Under the pieces are notes generated by a model. The model was not told the origin of the DNA. It saw only the letters and a program-made list of their open reading frames with translations, and ran no database searches. Source: Rhizobium sp. L43 (GTDB lineage Bacteria; Pseudomonadota; Alphaproteobacteria; Rhizobiales; Rhizobiaceae). Taken from it: a DNA stretch of 64,000 nucleotides. Numbering within the stretch: position 1 is the stretch's first letter; each line of letters opens with the position of its first letter. The stretch covers positions 1 to 64,000 of the forward strand of contig NZ_NWSQ01000022.1 of assembly GCF_002531725.1 (NCBI RefSeq). The letters are read 5' to 3'. Shown piece after piece: positions 8,328 to 16,852 of this stretch. The position numbers were made by a program, and so were the translations under genes.

Positions 8328-11300
8328 TCAGAATTGCACCGGGCATGAGAAGGCGCCGAGCGCCTCCAGCCGGAATGGATTGAGCACCGAACCGAATTGC
8401 ACGTCGAACTCCGCCGCCTGGCCGTCCTGCTGGAATTTTGCCCGGAAAAGATCGTCGCCCTGAACCGTGACGTTGGCATCGTCGAAAAGGCGGAAGGGCG
8501 ACCAGTCGCCATTTTCCGTCAAGGCCTGCTGCCAGCCGCCCGGCTGGAAGGCGATGCGCGAAGCGTTGCTGGCTTCCGCCGATGGCCATGTGATCGATTT
8601 CGACTGGATCGGACCGTGGAAATAGACCACCCGTTCGCCTTCGATCTCCAGCATCACGGCGCTGGCGGCATCGGTCAGCGAGACCGGTTTGACGTTGATC
8701 GTGATCGACGGGTTCTTGCTGCCGGCCGGGAAGAAGGCGCGGTTGATCTTATCGGCATTCTCGAACTGGGCGATCGCCGCGCTCGGGATGCTTGCCGCGC
8801 CGAACGTGCCTTTCCAACCCCATGGCGAAGCGCTGGTGTCGACGAAGGCTTCGAGCTTTTCCTTGAAGAAGGTCTTGAACAGGCCCTCGGGGCCGAACAG
8901 CCTGACGAAGTCGCTCATCGCCACGTCGCGCGTGGATTTCCGGTCGAAAGGATAACGGCCGGCGACGACATTCGAGCAGAAGCCCGCGCCTTCCGCGGCC
9001 CAGGCGCCGCTGATGCGCGAACGGGCGGATTTGACCGCCAGCGATCCGACATCCGCAGCCAGCCCCGCCATCCAGCTATCCACCGGCGCGGGCAACTTGC
9101 GGGCCTGCTGAAGCAGGTCCTGATTGGCGTCGGTCAGCTGGCTGTCGACGTCGAACACTTTCGCCACTTCGGCTGTCGACGTCGTCGCCCGCGAAAGTTG
9201 CTCCTGCACCCGCTGCAGGATCGGCTCGAGCTGCCCGATCTCCGACCGCGGCGCATCCTTCGACTGGTCGGGAAGCGGAGACTGGCCGGCCGGCGCCTTT
9301 AGCGCGTCGCGCAGGCGGCCGAAGGGATCGGGCGCATTCGCTGCGCCGGCAAGCGCCGTGGTCGAGGTCGCCAGGCTGTCGCCGGCGGCCGAGGCGATTT
9401 CGGCGCCAGGCCCGCGCAGATCGGTGGCAGCAGTGATCGATTTCGCAATCGTCTCGACCGGACCGGGCTTGCCGGCCAGAATGCGGGTGGTTTCCGCCGC
9501 ATCGCCGGTCGTCTGGGAAGGCTTCACCCTGATATCGGTCAGAAGCGTGGACCAGCGCTGCTCGAAAGCGTCGAAGTAAAGCTGAAGTGTCGCCCGGGCG
9601 ACCGTATCGACCGTGACGCCGGCAGGATTGGGATCGCCGCGGACCCATCGCTCGTCAAGCGCCTCGCGCGCGGCGTCGGTGATCCCGGTGAGAACGACGG
9701 TACGGTAGCCGGTCGCCGAGAAAAGGCCGGGAATGCCGTCGCTGAGCGGCGCCTTGGAGGTCCGCTCGAAAGCCTGTTCGCCGAGCGGTCCGAGCGCGCC
9801 GGCTGGGCTCCAGCCGGGAAGGGCGCGAGACTCGCGATATTCCGCCAGGATGTCATAGGCGCGGCTGGCGATATTCTGCGAGCGGATGATTTCGCGCGCC
9901 TTGGCGATCAGCGTCTTGTCGAGCTCGATCGGCGGCAGCGCGCCGCGCGTCATGGCTTCGGCATGGGCGATCAGCGCGTTGCGGGCTGCGGCCCGGCCTT
10001 CGTCTGGATAGAGCCTGGTGAACATGTCCTCTGCCTCAAGCGAGGCAAAGTCCGTATCCACGGGGCCGAGACCGCCGAGCATGCCATAGAGTTTCAGCGC
10101 GTCGAAGGTCCGGGTGACGTCGGTGGTCTCGGACATCTCCTTCTGCAGCTGCACCAGCATGCGCGGCAGGAGCAGCGTGTTCAGCGCCCGCTGATAGGCC
10201 TCGCGCTGGCGGCTTTCGACCTTGCCTTCCTGGTCGAGGCCGAGGCTGATCGGCCAGACGCGGGTCTTGCCGAAGTCGGTGGTGACGGTGGCCAGATTGT
10301 CGAGCGCCGGCAGGATGCGCAGGAAATCCGCATCCGACACGTCGCGCACCGGCACGCCGCGTACCAGCTGTTCATAGGCGTCGATGCGCCTTTCCGCGCC
10401 GGCAAGCGCCGTGGTGTTCTGGATGTAGGTGGCCGTCCAGCTCGTCATCACGACGGCAAGCAGCAGGACCGCCGATACATAGGCCGCCCGACGGAAGAGG
10501 AGCTGCCGGCCGGAAAGCCGCTTGTCGCGGGCAACCAGCGAGGCCTCGCCGAAGATCACCTCCTTGAAGAGCCGCGAGAGGAAATAGCTGCGCCGCATGC
10601 GGGGAACGGCAACGGTCTCCTCCCTCTGGGTGCTGGAGGCGAAGTAGATGCCGCGCAAGAGCGGCGCTTCCACCAGTTTCGAACCCGAGCACAGTTCGGT
10701 CACGACCTCTTGCAGGCGCTCCTTCAAAGAGACGAGTTCGGCCGGGAAGCGGAAGATGCGGCCGCGCAGCTCCGGATTGGGCTCCTGCTGCAGGCGTTCG
10801 ATCAGCATGGCGTCGACGCGCTGCTGCAGCAGGGTGAATTCCTCTATGAAGCGTTCCGGGAGGTTCGCCGCCTTGTAGCTTTCGTCGAGCCCGAAGGTCG
10901 TGCCCCAGACCTGTTCGCGGTCGCTCTTGTTGAAGCCGTCGAAGAACTCGACGAAGCCGGTCAGCAGATCGGCCTTGGTCAAAAGCAGATAGACCGGCAC
11001 ACGCGCATGCAGGAGTTCGTCCAGCTCGGACAGCCGCTGGCGGATCGCCCTGATCTCTTCGCGCTGGGCTTCGGGATCGCGTGTCAGAAGATCGCCGATC
11101 GACAGCGTCACCAGCGCGCCATTGATCGGCTGCGAACGCCGGTACTTGCGCAGCAGGCCGAGAAAGCCTTCCCAGCCGGCCTTGGCGGTGCCGTTCAGAT
11201 CGTCCTGCGTCGTGTAGCGGCCGGCCGTATCGATGAGGATCGCCTCGTCGGTGAACCACCAGTTGCAGTTGCGCGTGCCGCCGATGCCCTGCACCGAATT

Positions 11301-11804
11301 GCTGCCGAGCGCATCGCCGAGCGGGAATTTGAGGCCGGAATTGCTGAGCGCCGTCGTCTTGCCGGAACCCGGGGCGCCGAAGATGACGTACCATGGCAAC
11401 TCATAGATATAGCCGAAGCGCTTCTTGGTGATGCGGCGGAGCAGCTGCAGCGCCTCCTTGAGCCGGCTGTGGATCTCGCCGACCTCAGCCTGCTGGCTGG
11501 CCGCCGCTTCGGCTTCCGCGTCCCGCTCGATACCGTCCACGAGCTGCTTGTCGCGGCGGCGGTCGCGGATGGTGGTGAAGACGAGATAAGCGAGCCAAGC
11601 GGCGATGATGATGCCGATCAGTGTCAGCCGCGCGCTGGTGCTCGCCAGCGGCTTGAAATCGCCATAGGCGGCGAGATAGCCGTAGAACCAGATGACGACG
11701 CAGATTGCCGCCACCCAGATGATCGAGATGAAGCGGCGGCCGATGAGGCCGGCATAGGCCTCCACATAGGAACGCAGCGTATAGAAATAACTGAGCGGGT
11801 TCAT
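8328..11804 (-). CDS. tssM: TssM inner-membrane T6SS protein (IcmF family, ImpL)
   Basis: This 1158-residue protein has two N-terminal transmembrane segments (about residues 25-45 and 60-80), and a third near residue 440 (AAYVSAVLLLAVVMTSWTA). Between them is a cytoplasmic NTPase domain with Walker A GAPGSGKTT and a Walker B-like AILIDTAGRY. The C-terminal half is the long periplasmic IcmF-related domain. With TssL it forms the membrane complex, and ATP binding by TssM is important in Agrobacterium. It overlaps tssL by 4 bases. The usual lipoprotein partner TssJ is not encoded in this locus. Confidence 0.96.
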   Translation of the reverse strand: MNPLSYFYTLRSYVEAYAGLIGRRFISIIWVAAICVVIWFYGYLAAYGDFKPLASTSARLTLIGIIIAAWLAYLVFTTIRDRRRDKQLVDGIERDAEAEAAASQQAEVGEIHSRLKEALQLLRRITKKRFGYIYELPWYVIFGAPGSGKTTALSNSGLKFPLGDALGSNSVQGIGGTRNCNWWFTDEAILIDTAGRYTTQDDLNGTAKAGWEGFLGLLRKYRRSQPINGALVTLSIGDLLTRDPEAQREEIRAIRQRLSELDELLHARVPVYLLLTKADLLTGFVEFFDGFNKSDREQVWGTTFGLDESYKAANLPERFIEEFTLLQQRVDAMLIERLQQEPNPELRGRIFRFPAELVSLKERLQEVVTELCSGSKLVEAPLLRGIYFASSTQREETVAVPRMRRSYFLSRLFKEVIFGEASLVARDKRLSGRQLLFRRAAYVSAVLLLAVVMTSWTATYIQNTTALAGAERRIDAYEQLVRGVPVRDVSDADFLRILPALDNLATVTTDFGKTRVWPISLGLDQEGKVESRQREAYQRALNTLLLPRMLVQLQKEMSETTDVTRTFDALKLYGMLGGLGPVDTDFASLEAEDMFTRLYPDEGRAAARNALIAHAEAMTRGALPPIELDKTLIAKAREIIRSQNIASRAYDILAEYRESRALPGWSPAGALGPLGEQAFERTSKAPLSDGIPGLFSATGYRTVVLTGITDAAREALDERWVRGDPNPAGVTVDTVARATLQLYFDAFEQRWSTLLTDIRVKPSQTTGDAAETTRILAGKPGPVETIAKSITAATDLRGPGAEIASAAGDSLATSTTALAGAANAPDPFGRLRDALKAPAGQSPLPDQSKDAPRSEIGQLEPILQRVQEQLSRATTSTAEVAKVFDVDSQLTDANQDLLQQARKLPAPVDSWMAGLAADVGSLAVKSARSRISGAWAAEGAGFCSNVVAGRYPFDRKSTRDVAMSDFVRLFGPEGLFKTFFKEKLEAFVDTSASPWGWKGTFGAASIPSAAIAQFENADKINRAFFPAGSKNPSITINVKPVSLTDAASAVMLEIEGERVVYFHGPIQSKSITWPSAEASNASRIAFQPGGWQQALTENGDWSPFRLFDDANVTVQGDDLFRAKFQQDGQAAEFDVQFGSVLNPFRLEALGAFSCPVQF

Positions 11805-13330
11805 CGCGAACCACCTCCTGCAGCGGGCAGCGTCGGTTCATCCGGCGTGTCGGCCCCACGCGATGTCGTCAAACCCGCATCGTTCAGCCGCTCGCTCGGA
11901 TCGGTCAGGACCAGGATCTCGGTGCGGCGGTTCATCTCCCGACCCTCCGACGTATCGTTGGCGGCGATCGGATCGGTGTCGGCACGCCCCTCGGTCAGGA
12001 TCGCGCCCGGCCCGGTGAACGAAGTGAGGATTTCGCCGACCGCTTTGGCGCGGGCTTCGGAAAGGTGCCAGTTGGAGGGGAACTGGACGGTGCGGATCGG
12101 CACATTGTCGGTATAACCCACCACCACGGCGCGGAAATTCTCTGCGGCGAGCGCGCCGCCGATCCGCTGGAGAAGATCGTGGAATTTCGGGCTCACCTCC
12201 GCGCTGCCGATGGCAAACAGGCCGGAATTGCTGATGCGCACCAGCAGCCTGCCGTTCGAATCCGAGAGCGTGACCAGCTTCTTTTCGACCTCCGGCTGGA
12301 GGAAGGCGAGCAGATTGTCGAGCCGGCTCGGCGGTTTCACTTGCGGCGGCGCAGGGGGCGGAGGGGTTTCGGCGACGACAACGGGCGGCGGCTGCCGCGG
12401 CGGCTCGGGAATCTTGACCAGCACGCTCGGCATATCGCGCGGCGGCAGCTTGGCGAGCCGCTCGAAGGTTCCGTCGGAGGCGCGATTGAGCGAGAGGGTG
12501 AAGAACAGGTAGCCGAACGCCAGGATCAGGGTCAGGAGGGAAAGAAGCGTCCAGATCGCGGCCGCGGTGCGCAACGGCTGGTGTCGGGCCGAGACGCCCT
12601 TCCAATGGGGAGAAAGCTCCCGTTCGAACACGCCGCACTGACCAAGCAGCGTCTTGTAGAGACCGTCGCGGATGCGGCCGAGCTCCAGCCCGCCGCGCGC
12701 CGAGACGCGGGTGCGGCCTTCGAAGGCAAGCGACAGGCAGAGATAGATGAGCAGCAGCAGGTCCTTGTTGGCGCCGGGGCTCTGCTGGAAATGGTCGAGC
12801 AGGTCGAACACCCGTTCGCCGCCGGTCACGTCCATGTGGAAGGTGGACACGAGACCCGAGCGGGCCCAGCCGGCGCGGACGCCCCAGGCCTTGCTGAGCA
12901 CGACATCATCGACCGTCGCGCAGACGACATAATGGGCGGCGCGTGCCCGTTCGGGGCTGATGCGGGCGCTGGCGAGATCACGCTCGTAGCGGCCGACCGC
13001 TTCGATCGCGATCTGGCGCAGGGCGTCGATCTCTGGCTGCTCTTCCGTGTAGCGCAGGGCGTGGGCAAGGTTGAGCAGCGGTGCGGCCGAGCGTACCAGC
13101 GTCGGCACGTCGTCGGCGCCGAAGCGAAAATCCCGGACGAGCGTTTCGATGGACGCGGCACTCTTCGGAAGTGATCCCACCGGCCCCTTTCCTGCCTCGC
13201 TTTCGGGAAAATCGAGAACGTCATCCAGCATCTCCGCCATCTTGCGGGCGGATTGCTTTTTCCGAGTGCCGTCCTCGGTGAGTTCTACGACGGTGGGCAG
13301 GTTCTGCCAGGAGGCGGGTTCGGTCTTCAT
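11801..13330 (-). CDS. tssL: TssL with C-terminal OmpA-like domain (ImpK)
   Basis: The 509-residue product has a cytoplasmic DotU domain (residues about 75-260), one transmembrane segment (AAIWTLLSLLTLILAFGYLF), a proline-rich linker and a C-terminal OmpA/MotB peptidoglycan-binding domain with NWHLSEARAKAVGEIL and GREMNRRTEI. It anchors the secretion machine to the cell wall. The N-terminal tail contains LPTVVELTED with Thr13, which lines up with the position (Thr14) known to be phosphorylated by PpkA in Agrobacterium TssL; equivalence is inferred. It overlaps tssK by 4 bases. Confidence 0.96.
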   Translation of the reverse strand: MKTEPASWQNLPTVVELTEDGTRKKQSARKMAEMLDDVLDFPESEAGKGPVGSLPKSAASIETLVRDFRFGADDVPTLVRSAAPLLNLAHALRYTEEQPEIDALRQIAIEAVGRYERDLASARISPERARAAHYVVCATVDDVVLSKAWGVRAGWARSGLVSTFHMDVTGGERVFDLLDHFQQSPGANKDLLLLIYLCLSLAFEGRTRVSARGGLELGRIRDGLYKTLLGQCGVFERELSPHWKGVSARHQPLRTAAAIWTLLSLLTLILAFGYLFFTLSLNRASDGTFERLAKLPPRDMPSVLVKIPEPPRQPPPVVVAETPPPPAPPQVKPPSRLDNLLAFLQPEVEKKLVTLSDSNGRLLVRISNSGLFAIGSAEVSPKFHDLLQRIGGALAAENFRAVVVGYTDNVPIRTVQFPSNWHLSEARAKAVGEILTSFTGPGAILTEGRADTDPIAANDTSEGREMNRRTEILVLTDPSERLNDAGLTTSRGADTPDEPTLPAAGGGSR

Positions 13331-14667
13331 TCTCTAAGGGCCCACAGTTCTATTTCGAGCCCGGGGAAATCGCCGGCGAGATGCACGGCGATGGCGCCCG
13401 AAGTGTCGAGTTGTTTCCAGAGCGGGTTCTTGGTGTCGAGTTCGAAATAGATGGTGCCGGAGCGATAGGGGAGCTGGCGCGGCAGCACCGGCAGCGGCCG
13501 CACGGGAATGCCCGGCAGCGCCACGTTGACGAGGTCGGCGATGCGCTCGACCGGGCCGACCTTGATCTGCGCCGGCAGCTTGCGGCGCACGTCCTCGGCC
13601 GGCATCTCGGCCCGCACCGCCAACACGAAGCCGGCGTCCCTGAGCAGCGTGCGGTCGTTGATCGTGCCGATCCGCACACCATGCCGGCGTTCGGCCAGTT
13701 CGATCGCCACCGCCGCCTGTTCGAGCACGGAGGACAGCGAGGCTCTGAGATCGTCGAAGACGGCGGCAAAGGTCGCCTTGAGGTCGTCGTGGCGATAGGG
13801 CGGGAAGTCGCTGGCGCGCTTGCGGTCGGTCGTGAAGGTGGCAAGCTCGCCGGCAAGCTGGATGCAGTTTTCGTAGAAGGTGATGGGGTGGATCCGCGTC
13901 GCATTCGCCGAAATATGCTTCAGCATCGGATCGGCGCGGTTGAGGATCTGCAGGAGCAGGTAGTCGCCGACCTCCGCCGTCCCGCGGATGGTGGGGTCGC
14001 CGATCCGCTCGGCGATCGCCTCGGCGCGATGGCGCACGATGCCGAGAAGCTCGGTGATCAGCTCGTTCAGCCGTCCCGCGGCCGTGCAATTGAGGCTCGG
14101 CAGGATATAATCCGGATCGAGGATCACGGCCCGGTCGGAGCGTACCTCGATGATGCGGGCCAACCCGATCAGCTCATAGCCGGCAAGTTCGTCGCCGGTC
14201 TTGAGATACCGCAGGCTGAGGCGGCCGACATCGATCGGCGCCATGAAGTCGGTCTCGACATTGGCATCGGGCGCTTCATAGGGCGAGGCGACGAGGCGGA
14301 CGCTGTTGCGCGCGGCGCCGCCGTTCAGCGCCACATCGGCCTTGCCCGGCTGGCGGGCGGGAAGTGCGAGATAGACGATCGTATTCTTGGTATTCTCGTC
14401 GAGATCGAGCGGCGGCGGCAGGTCGGTATCGATGGGGGCTTCGAACGGGGTGCCATCGGGCAACACGCCGCGCAGGTTCGACAGCGCGAATTGGCCGATC
14501 GCCAATGCGCCGCGGTCGATGCCGATCTCCGCTATGCCCCAGGGATAGGGCGACAGGCCGTGCGTGGCGGTGCGCACGAGCCGCTCGGTCCAGCGGTCCG
14601 CCTGCTGGAAATGCTGCACACGAAGGAACATGCCTTCGCTCCAGGCCACCCGGTTCTCATTCCTCAT
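13327..14667 (-). CDS. tssK: TssK baseplate protein (ImpJ)
   Basis: The 446-residue product begins with the family signature VAWSEGMFLRVQHFQQADRW and keeps normal TssK length. TssK is a trimeric baseplate component linking the TssFGE wedge to the TssLM membrane complex. It overlaps tssL downstream by 4 bases and the fha gene upstream by 11 bases, consistent with tight co-translation. Confidence 0.96.
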   Translation of the reverse strand: MRNENRVAWSEGMFLRVQHFQQADRWTERLVRTATHGLSPYPWGIAEIGIDRGALAIGQFALSNLRGVLPDGTPFEAPIDTDLPPPLDLDENTKNTIVYLALPARQPGKADVALNGGAARNSVRLVASPYEAPDANVETDFMAPIDVGRLSLRYLKTGDELAGYELIGLARIIEVRSDRAVILDPDYILPSLNCTAAGRLNELITELLGIVRHRAEAIAERIGDPTIRGTAEVGDYLLLQILNRADPMLKHISANATRIHPITFYENCIQLAGELATFTTDRKRASDFPPYRHDDLKATFAAVFDDLRASLSSVLEQAAVAIELAERRHGVRIGTINDRTLLRDAGFVLAVRAEMPAEDVRRKLPAQIKVGPVERIADLVNVALPGIPVRPLPVLPRQLPYRSGTIYFELDTKNPLWKQLDTSGAIAVHLAGDFPGLEIELWALRE

Positions 14668-15820
14668 GATGCGCGTCTCTTCCTTCCTGCCTGTCTTGCG
14701 GACGAGGCCCTGCCTGGGTGCCGATCATGGCATCGCGAAAAAAATCCTGAATCGACCGGCTTTTGCCGTCCTTTTCGAATTGCGCCCGGTAGGCCCTCCA
14801 GTAATTCCGGTCCCGGCGCCAGGCGCCCGTCTCGACACGCGCTTCCAGGCTGCGCGGCTCCAACTGGCCCGCCGCCTGAGCGAGAGCCCCGAGCGCGGAA
14901 TTAAGCGTGAGCTGTTGCCCGAGCAGCGCCTCGATGCGGGCAAGCAGCGCCTCCTCCGTGCCGCCGGCCGGGAAGTCCGGCTGCCTGTCGAAGGAAGGCG
15001 CATGCATCTCGAAAACCGCATAGCTGTTCTCGACAGCCTCCTCGAGCCGGCCGAGCAGCGGCTCCAGCCGATCGGCGAAGGCTTCGAACCGGCCGATCGT
15101 CAGTGATGGAAATTCCTGGGCTTCGGGCTTCGGGTCGTTGTCGTTGACGATCTCGATCACCGGCGCGGCGCGGCGCTGAGCGATCGGTACGGCGACATGG
15201 GTGGCGGACCCGTGTTCCAGATGGCTGCCGTATTCGGTCTCCTCCGAATTCCAGTCTTCGGGCAAAAGCTGGGTGGCTGAACGGATCTCCGGAGGGCCGC
15301 TCCAGCCGATCTCAACACTGCGGGATGAGGCCGCTCCCTTTTTCCCGGCCTTTTCTGGAAGGCCCCAATCATCGGCGGCACGCTCGCCAAGGATACCGTT
15401 TGCAGTACGACCGCCCGGAGCGATATCGGCCAGGATTGCGGAAATGGTCAGCGGTTCGTCACTCAGCATGAGACCGGCATCGGGGTCCTCGATCTCGCGG
15501 TCTTTCTCGCCCGATATGTGGACCGAAAAGGCAAGTCCGCCCACCTCCAGCCGCGACCTGTCGGAAAGCCGCACGATCTGTCCCTCATGCACGGCGACGC
15601 CATCGACCCGGGAGCCGTTTGCGCTCTGGTCGCGCAGCAGGAAGCCTTCGCGGTCGCGCTCGATGATGCAATGGAGCTTGGAGATGGAGCGCCGATCCTC
15701 CGGCAGCCGCCAGTCGCAATCGGGCGCCCGGCCGAGCGTTCGCCGGCCGCGTTCGAAGAACCATTTCGACTGGCCTGACGCCGTCGCGTCGCTGCTGATC
15801 TCTTTCAGTTCGAGCCGCAT
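14657..15820 (-). CDS. impI: FHA-domain T6SS protein (ImpI/TagH)
   Basis: This is a 387-residue protein. The N-terminal FHA domain (residues about 5-105) shows the conserved GRAPDCDW, SKLHCII and NGSRVDG motifs that bind phosphothreonine. The C-terminal 190 residues are the ImpI/TagH-specific helical domain. The middle is low-complexity and probably flexible. In Agrobacterium, Fha binds phosphorylated TssL and triggers assembly, so this protein is the expected reader of the PpkA/PppA switch. It starts 10 bases after the tssG stop. Confidence 0.93.
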   Translation of the reverse strand: MRLELKEISSDATASGQSKWFFERGRRTLGRAPDCDWRLPEDRRSISKLHCIIERDREGFLLRDQSANGSRVDGVAVHEGQIVRLSDRSRLEVGGLAFSVHISGEKDREIEDPDAGLMLSDEPLTISAILADIAPGGRTANGILGERAADDWGLPEKAGKKGAASSRSVEIGWSGPPEIRSATQLLPEDWNSEETEYGSHLEHGSATHVAVPIAQRRAAPVIEIVNDNDPKPEAQEFPSLTIGRFEAFADRLEPLLGRLEEAVENSYAVFEMHAPSFDRQPDFPAGGTEEALLARIEALLGQQLTLNSALGALAQAAGQLEPRSLEARVETGAWRRDRNYWRAYRAQFEKDGKSRSIQDFFRDAMIGTQAGPRPQDRQEGRDAHHEE

Positions 15821-15830
15821 TCTCGTCTCC

Positions 15831-16832
15831 TCACCGCGCCTGCACCGACAGGCGCTCGACGATCACCGCATCGCCGCTGTCCTTTGCCGCCGGGGCGACC
15901 CTCGCCCAGCTGTTCCAGCCCAGGCGCGGCGGATCGCCCGCCTGTCCGAGCTGGCAGAAGGGAACGTCCTCCTTCTTCAGGATGGCCTGTATGTCGAATT
16001 CGAGTGCGGCGCCGACATAGAGCCGCGTCAGGGCGAAGAGCTCGGTGACGGCGCGGCCGCCCGGCGCAAGCTGGAGGTAATCGGCATAGCCGAGCGGACC
16101 GATGACGATGCGAAAGCCGCCGCTGAAATCGTGGATCGCGGCACCTGCCGTCGCATTGACGCCAAGCTGGACGCCCTGCGGCTGGCCCATGCGGCTGCGC
16201 TCTTCCGCCGGAATGGCCAGCCAGCGGCCGCGGAACAATTCGATCTCCACCGGCAGGCCGCTGAATTCGGTAAGCATGGCGCGCAGATTGACGGCATTGC
16301 GGTTGCGCGCGGCGAAGAAACCGGAAAAACGCAGGATCAACTCCTCGTCGACGCCGCTCTTTTCGACGAGCCGCTTGGTGCCGAAACCGGTGAGCGAGAG
16401 CAGCGTGGTGACGAAAGCATTGCTTGCCCAGGCGCCGCCCCAGCGCAGCCGCCGGGCGATGCGGTATTTCTCGCAGGCGTCGGCGAAAAGTTCCGCCATC
16501 CGCGCGCCGAACAGGTCGAAGAAGCCGGCCAGCGCCCGCGACCGGTTGCGCTCTTCGCGCATGACGAGTTCGTTATAGGCCGACGGCATCGAGCCGAGAG
16601 CGCCGACGAGACCGGCAAGCGCGCTGCGCACGGTGGCGCGGCCGGCCTTGCGGCGGTATCCGCTGACGGCAAGCGGCGCCGGCGAGACGCCGACATGGGC
16701 GGCCACGTCCAGCCGTCCTTCAGCCACCGACGACTGCGCGACGCGGAACGCCGTCACCGGCTCGAAGCGGCCGGGGTCGCGTTCGAGCAGATCGGCAAGG
16801 GCGTCTGGTTTGCGGGCGACGGGGAGATCCAT
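15831..16832 (-). CDS. tssG: TssG baseplate protein (ImpH)
   Basis: The start is taken as the ATG at 16830-16832 (MDLPVARKPDALADLLERDP), because the longer open frame above it is the shadow of tssF. The product is 333 residues, normal for TssG. The LLERDPGRFEPVTAFRVAQ opening and RWGGAWASNAFVTTLLSLTG region fit the family. TssG pairs with TssF and TssE in the baseplate wedge. A 20-base gap separates it from tssF, with an AAGGA sequence 13 bases ahead of the start. Confidence 0.93.
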   Translation of the reverse strand: MDLPVARKPDALADLLERDPGRFEPVTAFRVAQSSVAEGRLDVAAHVGVSPAPLAVSGYRRKAGRATVRSALAGLVGALGSMPSAYNELVMREERNRSRALAGFFDLFGARMAELFADACEKYRIARRLRWGGAWASNAFVTTLLSLTGFGTKRLVEKSGVDEELILRFSGFFAARNRNAVNLRAMLTEFSGLPVEIELFRGRWLAIPAEERSRMGQPQGVQLGVNATAGAAIHDFSGGFRIVIGPLGYADYLQLAPGGRAVTELFALTRLYVGAALEFDIQAILKKEDVPFCQLGQAGDPPRLGWNSWARVAPAAKDSGDAVIVERLSVQAR

Positions 16833-16852
16833 GATTCGCTGGCGATCCTTTC

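Noticed and set aside
8397..14904. Long plus-strand open frames opposite tssM, tssL and tssK (for example 9963-12116 and 13381-14904)
   Set aside because: They are complements of strongly supported tss genes, have Arg/Gly/His-rich shadow composition, and no start signals or domains.
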